Below, piece by piece: positions 1 through 5,909 of a DNA stretch of 10,473 nt. The notes below the pieces were generated by a model. That model was not told the DNA's origin. It made no database searches and worked only from the letters and a program-made list of their open reading frames with translations. The stretch spans positions 1 through 10,473 of the forward strand of contig DATFHX010000010.1 in assembly GCA_035247945.1 (NCBI GenBank), given 5' to 3'. The stretch is from DATFHX01 sp035247945 (lineage in GTDB: Bacteria > Patescibacteriota > Saccharimonadia > Saccharimonadales > Saccharimonadaceae). The first letter of the stretch is position 1, and the number at the start of each line of letters is the position of its first letter. Both the position numbers and the translations under genes were made by a program.

Positions 1-2
1 AT

Positions 3-317
3 ACTCCGACTGTCAGCCCTCTCCGTAGCAAGCGCACGCTCAGCACCATGGAGGAAGTAACACGGTACTACGACAAGGAGCGACTCCGTGACGGCATTCT
101 TGTTGTGACTCAAGACGTCACGCTCAGCATGCCTGCCACAGCACGTGATGTCAACCTCATTAAGGCATTCGTGCCGGGTGGGGACGTCTGGATGCCACAT
201 GGCACCACCGATGTCATTCGCGTAAAGATCCGACTCATCGGAGAGGAGCTGCGTCAGGCCGATCCCTGGGAACTCATCCGAGGCCTCCACGACAAGATCA
301 GGAGTGCCATCTACTGA
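3..317 (+). CDS. Unrecognised protein, C-terminal part (5' end probably outside the window)
   Basis: The frame is open from position 3 to the TGA at 315-317, giving about 104 residues. An ATG lies at 48, but it has neither a Shine-Dalgarno sequence nor a -10-like hexamer in front of it, so I think the gene continues leftwards. If the ATG at 48 were used the product would be 89 residues. The visible part starts with a charged, probably helical stretch (EEVTRYYDKERLRDG), followed by hydrophobic segments consistent with beta strands (GILVVTQDVTLSM, VIRVKIRLIG) and an amphipathic C-terminal helix ending in SAIY. There is no membrane segment or cysteine. I do not recognise the family. Two hairpins follow the stop, the second a good intrinsic terminator, so this is the end of a transcription unit. 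Confidence 0.5.
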   Translation, partial: TPTVSPLRSKRTLSTMEEVTRYYDKERLRDGILVVTQDVTLSMPATARDVNLIKAFVPGGDVWMPHGTTDVIRVKIRLIGEELRQADPWELIRGLHDKIRSAIY

Positions 318-337
318 CCAAGTACGAAGGTACGCCG

Positions 338-372
338 CCGGACCGCCTTGCGAGATAAGCAGGGCGGTCCGG
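338..372 (+). other. GC-rich inverted repeat downstream of the first gene
   Basis: The arms at 338-347 and 363-372 are perfect 10-bp complements (CCGGACCGCC and its reverse complement) around a 15-nt loop. No T-run follows, so alone it is not a canonical intrinsic terminator. It begins 20 bp after the stop codon and could protect the 3' end of the mRNA or assist the terminator at 391-420. Confidence 0.6.
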
Positions 373-390
373 TAAGAACGAAATCATCTA

Positions 391-420
391 AGAGATCTAT
401 AGTTATATAGATCTCTTTTT
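391..420 (+). terminator. Intrinsic terminator of the left-edge gene
   Basis: A perfect 11-bp stem (391-401 with 406-416) closes a 4-nt loop (GTTA) and runs directly into a run of five T at 416-420. The stem is A+T-rich, but its length and the T-run fit rho-independent termination on the plus strand. It separates the first gene from the promoter at 450-459. Confidence 0.75.
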
Positions 421-449
421 ATAACACACCACAAGATATCGCCACAATT

Positions 450-459
450 TGTATATAAT
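450..459 (+). promoter_or_regulatory. -10 promoter element, leaderless start of the fusion gene
   Basis: A perfect TATAAT lies at 454-459, with a TG two bases upstream (450-451). I see no convincing -35 about 17 bp further up. Only 7 nt separate the hexamer from the ATG at 467, so transcription should begin at or within a base or two of the start codon. No Shine-Dalgarno sequence can fit. Confidence 0.6.
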
Positions 460-466
460 CAAATAT

Positions 467-1393
467 ATGAAGATTACACTTTGCGGATCGATGCATCACA
501 TCGAAGGAATGAAGACGGCGGCAAAACGACTCGAGGAGCTTGGATACGAGACAGAGATTCCCAACCCTAGAGAAGGTGAAGTGGACTATGCGACGCTCCC
601 CTTCGTCGAACGTACAAAATTAAAACATGAGATGATTCAAGCACACCTCGACAAAATACGTGAATCAGATGCAATTTTCGTATATAACGAGAAAAAGAAG
701 GGTATCGAAGGCTATATCGGGGGAAATACGCTCATGGAGATGGCCTTCGCGTATAGCCAAAAGATTGAAATCTTTACTTTAAAATCAGCGCCAGATCTTA
801 GCTACCGAGATGAGATTGAAGGTATGCAGCCCATCGTAATCGACGGAGATGTAGAGAAAATTCACAGTTCCTTCGAGTCGCTTCCAACTACCGCCGTCAG
901 TAGTGGTAGCCAGATCAAACTCCGTGCAGTAAGTAGAGGCATGCGCCGTGCAGGTATCCGCACGAATGTCGTCGGACATCCAACTGAATCGCAGGTCGCC
1001 GAACAGCCAAAAAACGCGGAAGAAACCTACGCCGGCGCTCACAATCGTCAAGATGCACTGCGAGCGGCAGGCCTGCAGGCAGACTACTTGGTGACCGTCG
1101 AAAGCGGCCTCTTTAACGCGCTCCCAGGGCATAATGTATTCGCAAGTACTGTTGTTGTCATAGAAGCGAAGGGCGAGTCTCCCAAAACAGGTATTAATGT
1201 AGAACTTGAATATCCTCACGAGATGACAGATAAAGTGCCCTCCATATATCCAGATCTCGGAGTCCTCGTACAACAGGAATATGGCGCCAACCCTAAAGAT
1301 CCTTTCCCATACTTCACAAATCACAAGATCGATCGTCTTCAGCTCGTTGAAACTGCCGTCTTTAATGTTGCCGCACAGCTAACGCAGCCATGA
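467..1393 (+). CDS. Nucleoside 2-deoxyribosyltransferase-like domain fused to a DUF84/YjjX-like (inosine/xanthosine triphosphatase) domain
   Basis: The product has 308 residues. Residues 1-105 resemble the nucleoside 2-deoxyribosyltransferase fold: a CGSMHH nucleotide-binding start, ESDAIFVYN with Asp68, and GGNTLMEMAFAY, where Glu91 sits where that family has its catalytic Glu. After a linker (about 106-146), residues 147-306 resemble the DUF84/NTPase_I-T family, which removes inosine and xanthosine triphosphates. The matches are IKLRAV, EQPKNAEETYAGAHNR (179-194), DYLVTVESGLF (206-216) and the closing PYFTNHKIDR-AVFNVA. In DUF84 proteins the EQP-EET-GA-NR block lies in the active-site region. 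An in-frame TTG at 449 precedes the -10 element and is an unlikely start, so I chose the ATG at 467. The stop overlaps the next start as ATGA, implying translational coupling. A role in clearing damaged nucleotides is inferred; both domain calls rest on motif recognition. Confidence 0.7.
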   Translation: MKITLCGSMHHIEGMKTAAKRLEELGYETEIPNPREGEVDYATLPFVERTKLKHEMIQAHLDKIRESDAIFVYNEKKKGIEGYIGGNTLMEMAFAYSQKIEIFTLKSAPDLSYRDEIEGMQPIVIDGDVEKIHSSFESLPTTAVSSGSQIKLRAVSRGMRRAGIRTNVVGHPTESQVAEQPKNAEETYAGAHNRQDALRAAGLQADYLVTVESGLFNALPGHNVFASTVVVIEAKGESPKTGINVELEYPHEMTDKVPSIYPDLGVLVQQEYGANPKDPFPYFTNHKIDRLQLVETAVFNVAAQLTQP

Positions 1394-2463
1394 ATCATTC
1401 AGAAATCGCCAGATACAGCCTCGCAGCGCAGCACATCACTCAGCCTGATTTCACCTCCGCAGAGGAAGTCGTACGATATATGGGCGCCATGCAAGCGCAA
1501 GATTACCCAGGCGCACTATGGTCGGTAGCACTTCGTACGCCAACCCTGACTCGAAAAGATGTCGAAGCGGCCATAGAGAACCGTTCTATCGTCAGGTCAT
1601 GGCCTATGCGTGGAACACTTCACTTCGTCGCTGCAGCAGACATTCGCTGGATCACACAGCTTCTCGCCCCACGTGTCCTCCAGTCGGCTGCAGGCAGGGA
1701 ACGACAACTCGACCTCAATGAGGAGGCGTTCAAAAAAGCAAGAGATGTCATCGTAAAAGCACTTGCAGACGTACCGCAGCTCGAAAGAAGTGAACTCCTC
1801 CTCGCGCTCGAGCATGCAGGCATCGCAACAGAGAATCAGCGAGGATATCACATCCTTTGGCGATTCGCGCAGGAGGGACTCATTTGTTTCGGATCGCACG
1901 TCGGTAAACAACCATCGTTTGCGCTTTTAGATACATGGATTCCAAGCCACGATCCCTTACCCGACCGCGCAACAGCGCTCCGCGAACTCGCTATTCGGTA
2001 CTTCGTCAGTCACGGACCAGCTACGCTTAAAGATTTTGCAGGATGGGGATCTATGACACTGACAAATGCAAAGCAGGCTATTGAATATGCAGGTACTGAG
2101 ATCGCACAATCACTTATAGATGGTGAACTCTATTGGCATGCACCTAGTTTACGAGAGCCAGCCAGTCACTCCACGCTGCTTTTACCTGGCTTTGATGAAT
2201 TCCTTCTAGGCTATAAGGATCGTTCAGCAATGCTTGAGCCAGACGGTTTACAGAGGATTGTTCCGGGTGGCAATGGCATGTTCCGCCCAACGATCGTCGT
2301 GGATGGACATGTCGATGGAACATGGAAGAAAACACCAAAAGCGAAGGAGATAATCCTCACACTTGAACCATTCGTCTTGTTACCTGCTCATGTGATAAAA
2401 GACATAGAGCAAGTTGCCAGGCGGTACAGCATTTTTCTAGAAATACCAGTTAAGCTCAAATAA
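1390..2463 (+). CDS. Winged-helix DNA glycosylase, AlkZ-like (HTH_42 family)
   Basis: This 357-residue protein matches the winged-helix HTH_42 family (Pfam PF06224), which includes the DNA glycosylases AlkZ and YcaQ/AlkX that excise bulky alkylated bases and unhook interstrand crosslinks. Visible landmarks are GAMQAQDYPGALWSVALR (residues 32-49), containing the catalytic QxQ motif as Gln35-Ala-Gln37, and IVRSWPMRGTLHFV (67-80), the most conserved family block. Later come WRFAQEGLICFG, FAGWGSM and LLPGFDEFLLGYKDR. The length fits the family at about 350-400 residues. QxQ resembles the AlkZ branch, while YcaQ has QxD. There is no signal peptide, so it should act in the cytoplasm. Its ATG overlaps the upstream TGA by ATGA. 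The pairing with a nucleotide-sanitising gene supports a DNA-damage role, but the substrate cannot be read from sequence. Confidence 0.8.
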   Translation: MNHSEIARYSLAAQHITQPDFTSAEEVVRYMGAMQAQDYPGALWSVALRTPTLTRKDVEAAIENRSIVRSWPMRGTLHFVAAADIRWITQLLAPRVLQSAAGRERQLDLNEEAFKKARDVIVKALADVPQLERSELLLALEHAGIATENQRGYHILWRFAQEGLICFGSHVGKQPSFALLDTWIPSHDPLPDRATALRELAIRYFVSHGPATLKDFAGWGSMTLTNAKQAIEYAGTEIAQSLIDGELYWHAPSLREPASHSTLLLPGFDEFLLGYKDRSAMLEPDGLQRIVPGGNGMFRPTIVVDGHVDGTWKKTPKAKEIILTLEPFVLLPAHVIKDIEQVARRYSIFLEIPVKLK

Positions 2464-2499
2464 AATAATCCCCACCACTCGGCGGGGATTATTTTATTT
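2461..2499. terminator. Bidirectional intrinsic terminator between convergent genes
   Basis: The arms 2461-2473 and 2484-2496 are perfect 13-bp complements with a CCCC/GGGG core flanked by A- and T-rich ends, around a 10-nt loop. The left arm includes the stop codon of the glycosylase gene. T-rich sequence follows the core on both strands, so it should terminate both the plus-strand glycosylase operon and the minus-strand surface-protein gene ending at 2519. Confidence 0.8.
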
Positions 2500-2518
2500 G
2501 TAAGACCGGAGTTCAGTC

Positions 2519-4321
2519 TTAGCGACCAAGCATGTTTGCGAGGCTGCGGCGGCTTGCTACGAAGTAGTAACCAGCTGCGACAAGTGCGCTCACACCGAGG
2601 CCGCCAAAGATGAAGTCAGTTGCACCAGTCTTTGGAAGTTCCGTAGGGGTCTGTGGAGTTTCTGGAGTAGATGGAGTCTCTACACAGTCAGGACTGTTCT
2701 TAGGGAGATCTTCCTTACCAGGAACGGTACAGTTCTCTTTACAGTCAGGGCTGTTTGCAGGAAGGTGTTCTTTTCCTGGAACAGTACAGTTCTCGTAACA
2801 ATCTGGGCTGTCCTTTGGTAGTTGTTCTTTACCAGGAACGATACAGTGTTCGTAACAGTCAGGGCTATCCTTAGGAAGGTTTTCCTTACCAGGAACCTGG
2901 CATGGTGCACATCGTTCATCGTTCTTAGGAATCGATGGGATGAGTGGACACATGTCTGGGCTAGTAGTTACGCTTGCTTCACAGTTTACATCCTTTGTTG
3001 CACCTTCGACAGTGAAGTGAAGTGTTGCAACGGTCTTGTAGGTACCGGCAGCAGCGTAGGTGTGGGTTACGTTCTTTGCACCCTCTGGGGTTACACCAGT
3101 CTTTGTCTGACCATCACCGAAGTTGTAGTCAACAGACTTAAGAGTTGCGCCGTTCGTTACAGTGTAACTTAGGTCGTATGCGTAGGTGCGGTCAGTTTGG
3201 CTCAGTGTACGTACGTTAAGTGCGTCACACTTGTAGGTAGGCTGGTCAACTTTGACCGTTACCTGACATTTGTCACCAGTAACTGTCTTAGTCTGGCCAT
3301 CTACCTTGACGGTTACAGAAACCTTAGCGGTGTAGCTACCAGCTTTTTCGTAGGTGTGCTGGGCAGTGTTTGTTGCAGAGTTCTGTGTCTTACCGTCACC
3401 AAAGTCGAAGGTGTAGCCGGTAATAGTTGCGCCGTTAGCAGCACTAGCTTTTGCAACAAGGTTGTACTTGTTGAAGGTAATCTTACCAGCAGTTAGTGCG
3501 TCACAGCTGTAGGTAGGAGCTGGAGCAACAGTTACAGGAACGGTACATTTCGCACTCGTTGCTGTTTTCGTCTTACCATCTACCTTAACGTTGATCGTTA
3601 CCTTAGCAGTGTACGTACCAGCCTTAGCATAGGTGTGTTTTACTGAAGCGGTCGAGCTATCTTGTGTCTTACCGTCACCAAAGTCGAAGGTGTAGCCGGT
3701 AATAGTTGCGCCGTTCTTTGCAGAACCCTTAGCGTTGAACTGGTACTCTTCACGTGAGAGCTTACTTGCAGCAAGCGCGTCACAGCTAAATGAAGGTACT
3801 GGAGTAGGGTTACCACGTACTGGGTTACCACAAGATGTTAGGATCGCACCGATAAACTTACCGTCGTTATCAAGGAAAATCCATGCCTTAATTGATTCAA
3901 CAGCAAAAGTGCTCTTTGGCTCGTGTTCGTAGTAGGTCTTGCCACCAATCTTTACAGGACTGCTTGGCTTGTATACGTCCTGACGACCGATACTTTTCGC
4001 ACCAGTTGCCACAACCTTACCCTTAAGGGTAATACGACCATCCTTGTGAACTTCACCAAGGTTATCGCTTGAAACACCGTTGATCATGCTACCGCTAATG
4101 CCATAGTGGCTGTATAGGGTAGGGAGGTCACCAGTCTTATTAGTTTTATAGAATTTCTTTAGCTCATCTGGAGTGGTTGCACCACAGTAGATGATGGAGT
4201 TATTGTCACAGTCCCGGGGCAGCGAGGCTGCATCCGAGTTTGTGCTCATGATATTAAAAAATACGAGTGCACTCAGCAGTACTCCAATACTTGCTAGAGA
4301 TGCGATGAACTTATTCTTCAT
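2519..4321 (-). CDS. Sortase-anchored surface protein with three PKD domains and cysteine repeats
   Basis: I place the start at the ATG at 4321 (600 residues). AGAGGA lies 8 nt upstream and a signal peptide follows at once (MKNKF, hydrophobic 7-25, likely cleavage near SDAAS, 28-33). An upstream in-frame ATG at 4357 would add 12 residues but lacks a ribosome site. Residues 34-172 are an N-terminal domain of a type I associate with CPR surface proteins but cannot name (NNSIIYCGATTPDEL, KVVATGAKSIGRQDVY). Three PKD-like domains follow (about 178-266, 271-358, 363-453), each with an FGDG motif and a Cys at both ends (180/259, 273/352, 365/447). Residues 474-546 hold four 19-residue cysteine repeats. 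The C terminus is a Thr/Pro linker, LPKTG (562-566), a membrane span (about 568-588) and a basic tail, the classic sortase substrate layout. A role in surface structure or adhesion to a host or neighbouring cell is inferred. Confidence 0.85.
   Translation of the reverse strand: MKNKFIASLASIGVLLSALVFFNIMSTNSDAASLPRDCDNNSIIYCGATTPDELKKFYKTNKTGDLPTLYSHYGISGSMINGVSSDNLGEVHKDGRITLKGKVVATGAKSIGRQDVYKPSSPVKIGGKTYYEHEPKSTFAVESIKAWIFLDNDGKFIGAILTSCGNPVRGNPTPVPSFSCDALAASKLSREEYQFNAKGSAKNGATITGYTFDFGDGKTQDSSTASVKHTYAKAGTYTAKVTINVKVDGKTKTATSAKCTVPVTVAPAPTYSCDALTAGKITFNKYNLVAKASAANGATITGYTFDFGDGKTQNSATNTAQHTYEKAGSYTAKVSVTVKVDGQTKTVTGDKCQVTVKVDQPTYKCDALNVRTLSQTDRTYAYDLSYTVTNGATLKSVDYNFGDGQTKTGVTPEGAKNVTHTYAAAGTYKTVATLHFTVEGATKDVNCEASVTTSPDMCPLIPSIPKNDERCAPCQVPGKENLPKDSPDCYEHCIVPGKEQLPKDSPDCYENCTVPGKEHLPANSPDCKENCTVPGKEDLPKNSPDCVETPSTPETPQTPTELPKTGATDFIFGGLGVSALVAAGYYFVASRRSLANMLGR
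2684..2902 (-). repeat. Four tandem 57-bp coding repeats (19-residue cysteine repeats)
   Basis: Within the surface-protein gene, four in-frame units begin at residues 474, 493, 512 and 531. Each reads C-x-VPGKE-x-LP-x-x-SPDC, with a 3-residue linker between units. The period is 19 residues (57 bp). Each unit carries two cysteines 15 residues apart. The spacer residues differ between units (YEH, YEN, KEN), so the copies have diverged. They form a stalk-like segment just before the wall-anchor region. Confidence 0.9.
3384..3715 (-). repeat. 53-bp identical direct repeat in PKD domains 1 and 2
   Basis: Positions 3384-3436 and 3663-3715 are identical over 53 bp, 279 bp (93 codons) apart. They encode the same GATITGYTFDFGDGKTQ block in the first two PKD domains. 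The third domain has the equivalent region in a diverged form. This points to a recent duplication or gene conversion, and it is a possible site for slippage or recombination that changes domain number. Confidence 0.85.
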
Positions 4322-4329
4322 TCCCACGT

Positions 4330-4335
4330 TCCTCT
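4330..4335 (-). promoter_or_regulatory. Shine-Dalgarno of the surface-protein gene (decides the start)
   Basis: AGAGGA on the minus strand ends 8 nt before the ATG at 4321. This favours that start over the in-frame ATG at 4357, and the signal peptide begins immediately after it. Confidence 0.65.
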
Positions 4336-4372
4336 TTAAACTGCCCCTCACAGGCATTTGTAATATCTAAAT

Positions 4373-4381
4373 ATTATCACA
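4373..4381 (-). promoter_or_regulatory. Possible extended -10 promoter of the surface-protein gene
   Basis: The minus strand has a TG one base before GATAAT (4378-4373), an extended -10 form. Transcription would start near 4366, leaving a leader of about 45 nt that contains the Shine-Dalgarno site. I see no clear -35. The call rests on one short motif in A+T-rich sequence. Confidence 0.35.
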
Positions 4382-4544
4382 GATTATCGTTTATGTCAAT
4401 AGTATGTAATAGATATACTTCTTATGCTTAGAACACCCCTTTTAAGCACCTGTCTATTTTCGGCGAAATAACAAAAGCACTCTATACAATCTCAATATCT
4501 ACCGTCAAGCATCTCTGTTGGACTAGTATACCCGCCCACACATT

Positions 4545-4553
4545 TGCTATACT
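4545..4553 (+). promoter_or_regulatory. Extended -10 promoter, leaderless start of the P-loop kinase gene
   Basis: TGCTATACT forms an extended -10 (TG, one base, TATACT at 4548-4553). Exactly 7 nt lie between the hexamer and the ATG at 4561, the same spacing as for the gene at 467. There is no Shine-Dalgarno sequence, so a leaderless transcript is expected. Confidence 0.6.
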
Positions 4554-4560
4554 GTCATAC

Positions 4561-5163
4561 ATGAAGTCATTAAGTCTGAGTAAGCCGCACGTGATTGTCA
4601 TGACTGGCCTCCCTGGAAGCGGTAAAAGCTTTTTTGCCGAGAAGTTCGCTGAGACATTCAACGCTCCATTTGTCAGCCAGGTGAGAATGCAAAATGTCTC
4701 AAACGCAGATCCCGAAACCGTCGAACGACTTATAAACTACCAACTCGATGAGCTCTTTAAAACGAAACAGTCTATTGTTTTCGACGGACATACAGAAACG
4801 CGCGCCGAACGAACGGAACTTTCCCAAAAAGCCCAAAAAGCAGGCTACAAAACACTTCTCGTCTGGATACAAACAGACAGCGCAACATCAAGAAATCGTG
4901 CAACAAAGAACTATAAGGACAGAACAAGTCCAGCAATAACAAATGATGAGTACGATGCACGGGTGAAGCGCTTTAGTGCACCAGACCCTCTCGAAGCTCC
5001 TATTGTTATTAGTGGTAAGCACACCTACGCTTCTCAGGCGAAGGTCGTATTAAAACGACTTTCGGCCCCACGCGCCGCAGAGACATCGCGTAAGACTCCT
5101 GAACCACCTACACGCCCATCTTCTCCAGACCGTCCAGCTCGCCGCACTATCACCATCAGGTAA
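4561..5163 (+). CDS. P-loop kinase of the AAA_33/zeta-toxin-like type with a Pro/Arg-rich tail
   Basis: The 200-residue product opens with a strand and a Walker A loop, VIVMTGLPGSGKS (residues 11-23, Lys22 and Ser23 binding the ATP phosphates). A strand ending in Asp75 (SIVFDGHTETRAER, 71-84) fits the Walker B or substrate-site position of small ATP-dependent kinases. LLVWIQTD (99-106) and an Arg-rich lid-like segment (SRNRATKNYKDR) follow. This is the AAA_33 layout shared by polynucleotide kinases, zeta toxins and small-molecule kinases; the substrate cannot be assigned. Residues about 168-200 are rich in Pro, Ser and Arg and look disordered and basic, perhaps binding nucleic acid. No antitoxin-like small gene is adjacent, which weakens a toxin reading. 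It forms a probable operon with the peptidase gene 5 bp downstream. Confidence 0.75.
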   Translation: MKSLSLSKPHVIVMTGLPGSGKSFFAEKFAETFNAPFVSQVRMQNVSNADPETVERLINYQLDELFKTKQSIVFDGHTETRAERTELSQKAQKAGYKTLLVWIQTDSATSRNRATKNYKDRTSPAITNDEYDARVKRFSAPDPLEAPIVISGKHTYASQAKVVLKRLSAPRAAETSRKTPEPPTRPSSPDRPARRTITIR

Positions 5164-5168
5164 CGCGC

Positions 5169-5861
5169 ATGTCAGTACTTATAGACGAGGAATTTGGCGA
5201 GATCGTCCTCCGTCGCAGCGCAAAAGCATCTGCGGTTCGTATTCGTATTGCGCCAGATGGACGTCTCCGCGCCTCACTACCTTTATATGCACCTATTTTC
5301 CTCGTAAAGCGTCTCATTAAATCCTCGAGAAACGAACTACGCGCAATTCTCCTAGAACACCAAAGTCAGGCGCAGTACGAGGACGGCATGCAGATTGGTA
5401 AAAGTCATACGCTTTCCGTTCGACCTCATACAAGTGCACTTTCAGTGACAAAACATGGCCAGCAAATCATCGTAACGCTCCCGAAAGATCGATCCCTTTC
5501 AGACAGCGATGTCAGCACAAAAATACGCGAAAAAGTCGGCGAAGCGCTTAGGAGTGAAGCAAAGAGTTATCTTCCCAGGAGGCTCCGCTTCCTTGCAGAT
5601 CAGTTTGGATTCAACTACACAAAAGTTCGCTTCTCACACGCAAGTGGACGATGGGGAAGTTGTAGTAGTAATGGGACTATCAGCCTCAATATAGCCCTCA
5701 TGAAACTCCCATTCGAGCTTATCGACTATGTCCTTATTCATGAACTCTGCCACACTGTTCAGATGAACCATAGCGAAGCGTTTTGGTCGCTCGTCGGTGC
5801 CGCCGACCGTCACTATAAGACCCATAGACGTCTTTTAAAAAGCGAGACGCCTGCCATCTAG
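5169..5861 (+). CDS. YgjP-like zinc metallopeptidase domain protein (DUF45/PF01863)
   Basis: The 230-residue protein has the hallmarks of the YgjP-like family: a beta-rich N-terminal half (VLRRSAKASAVRIRI, GRLRASLP), then RWGSCSSNGTISLN (residues 161-174) and the zinc site HELCH (191-195), with a third His at 201 in MNHSEAFW. His191, His195 and His201 should bind zinc and Glu192 should activate water, as in other HExxH gluzincin- or SprT-like peptidases. All key residues are present and the length is typical. It is probably cytoplasmic, with no signal peptide or membrane span. The start follows the kinase stop after 5 bp with only a weak AGG upstream, suggesting translational coupling. The physiological substrate of the family is not known to me. 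Confidence 0.85.
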   Translation: MSVLIDEEFGEIVLRRSAKASAVRIRIAPDGRLRASLPLYAPIFLVKRLIKSSRNELRAILLEHQSQAQYEDGMQIGKSHTLSVRPHTSALSVTKHGQQIIVTLPKDRSLSDSDVSTKIREKVGEALRSEAKSYLPRRLRFLADQFGFNYTKVRFSHASGRWGSCSSNGTISLNIALMKLPFELIDYVLIHELCHTVQMNHSEAFWSLVGAADRHYKTHRRLLKSETPAI

Positions 5862-5891
5862 CAGTAAATCTTAAAAAGCTTGCGCTAATCC

Positions 5892-5899
5892 TGTATACT
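5892..5899 (+). promoter_or_regulatory. -10 promoter element in front of the histidine kinase gene
   Basis: TATACT lies at 5894-5899, directly preceded by TG, with a poor -35-like TTAAAA 17 bp upstream (5871-5876). A transcript would start around 5906. That excludes the GTG at 5901 as a start and leaves the ATG at 5910 with a leader of only a few bases. Confidence 0.5.
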
Positions 5900-5909
5900 A
5901 GTGCTAGAT

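Noticed and set aside
785..1324. Long minus-strand open frame (179 codons) opposite the fusion gene
   Set aside because: It lies entirely inside a plus-strand gene with recognisable domains. Its translation has no family motifs and it has no ribosome site or promoter. I treat it as an antisense shadow, like the other short frames opposite or inside real genes.
2684..2902. Regular 57-bp repeats considered as a CRISPR array
   Set aside because: The repeats are in frame, diverged, contiguous without unique spacers, and encode a clear protein repeat in a surface protein. No cas gene is present.
4561..5163. Zeta-type toxin of a toxin-antitoxin pair
   Set aside because: The fold fits, but there is no small antitoxin gene beside it, the neighbour is a metallopeptidase, and AAA_33 kinases have many other roles.
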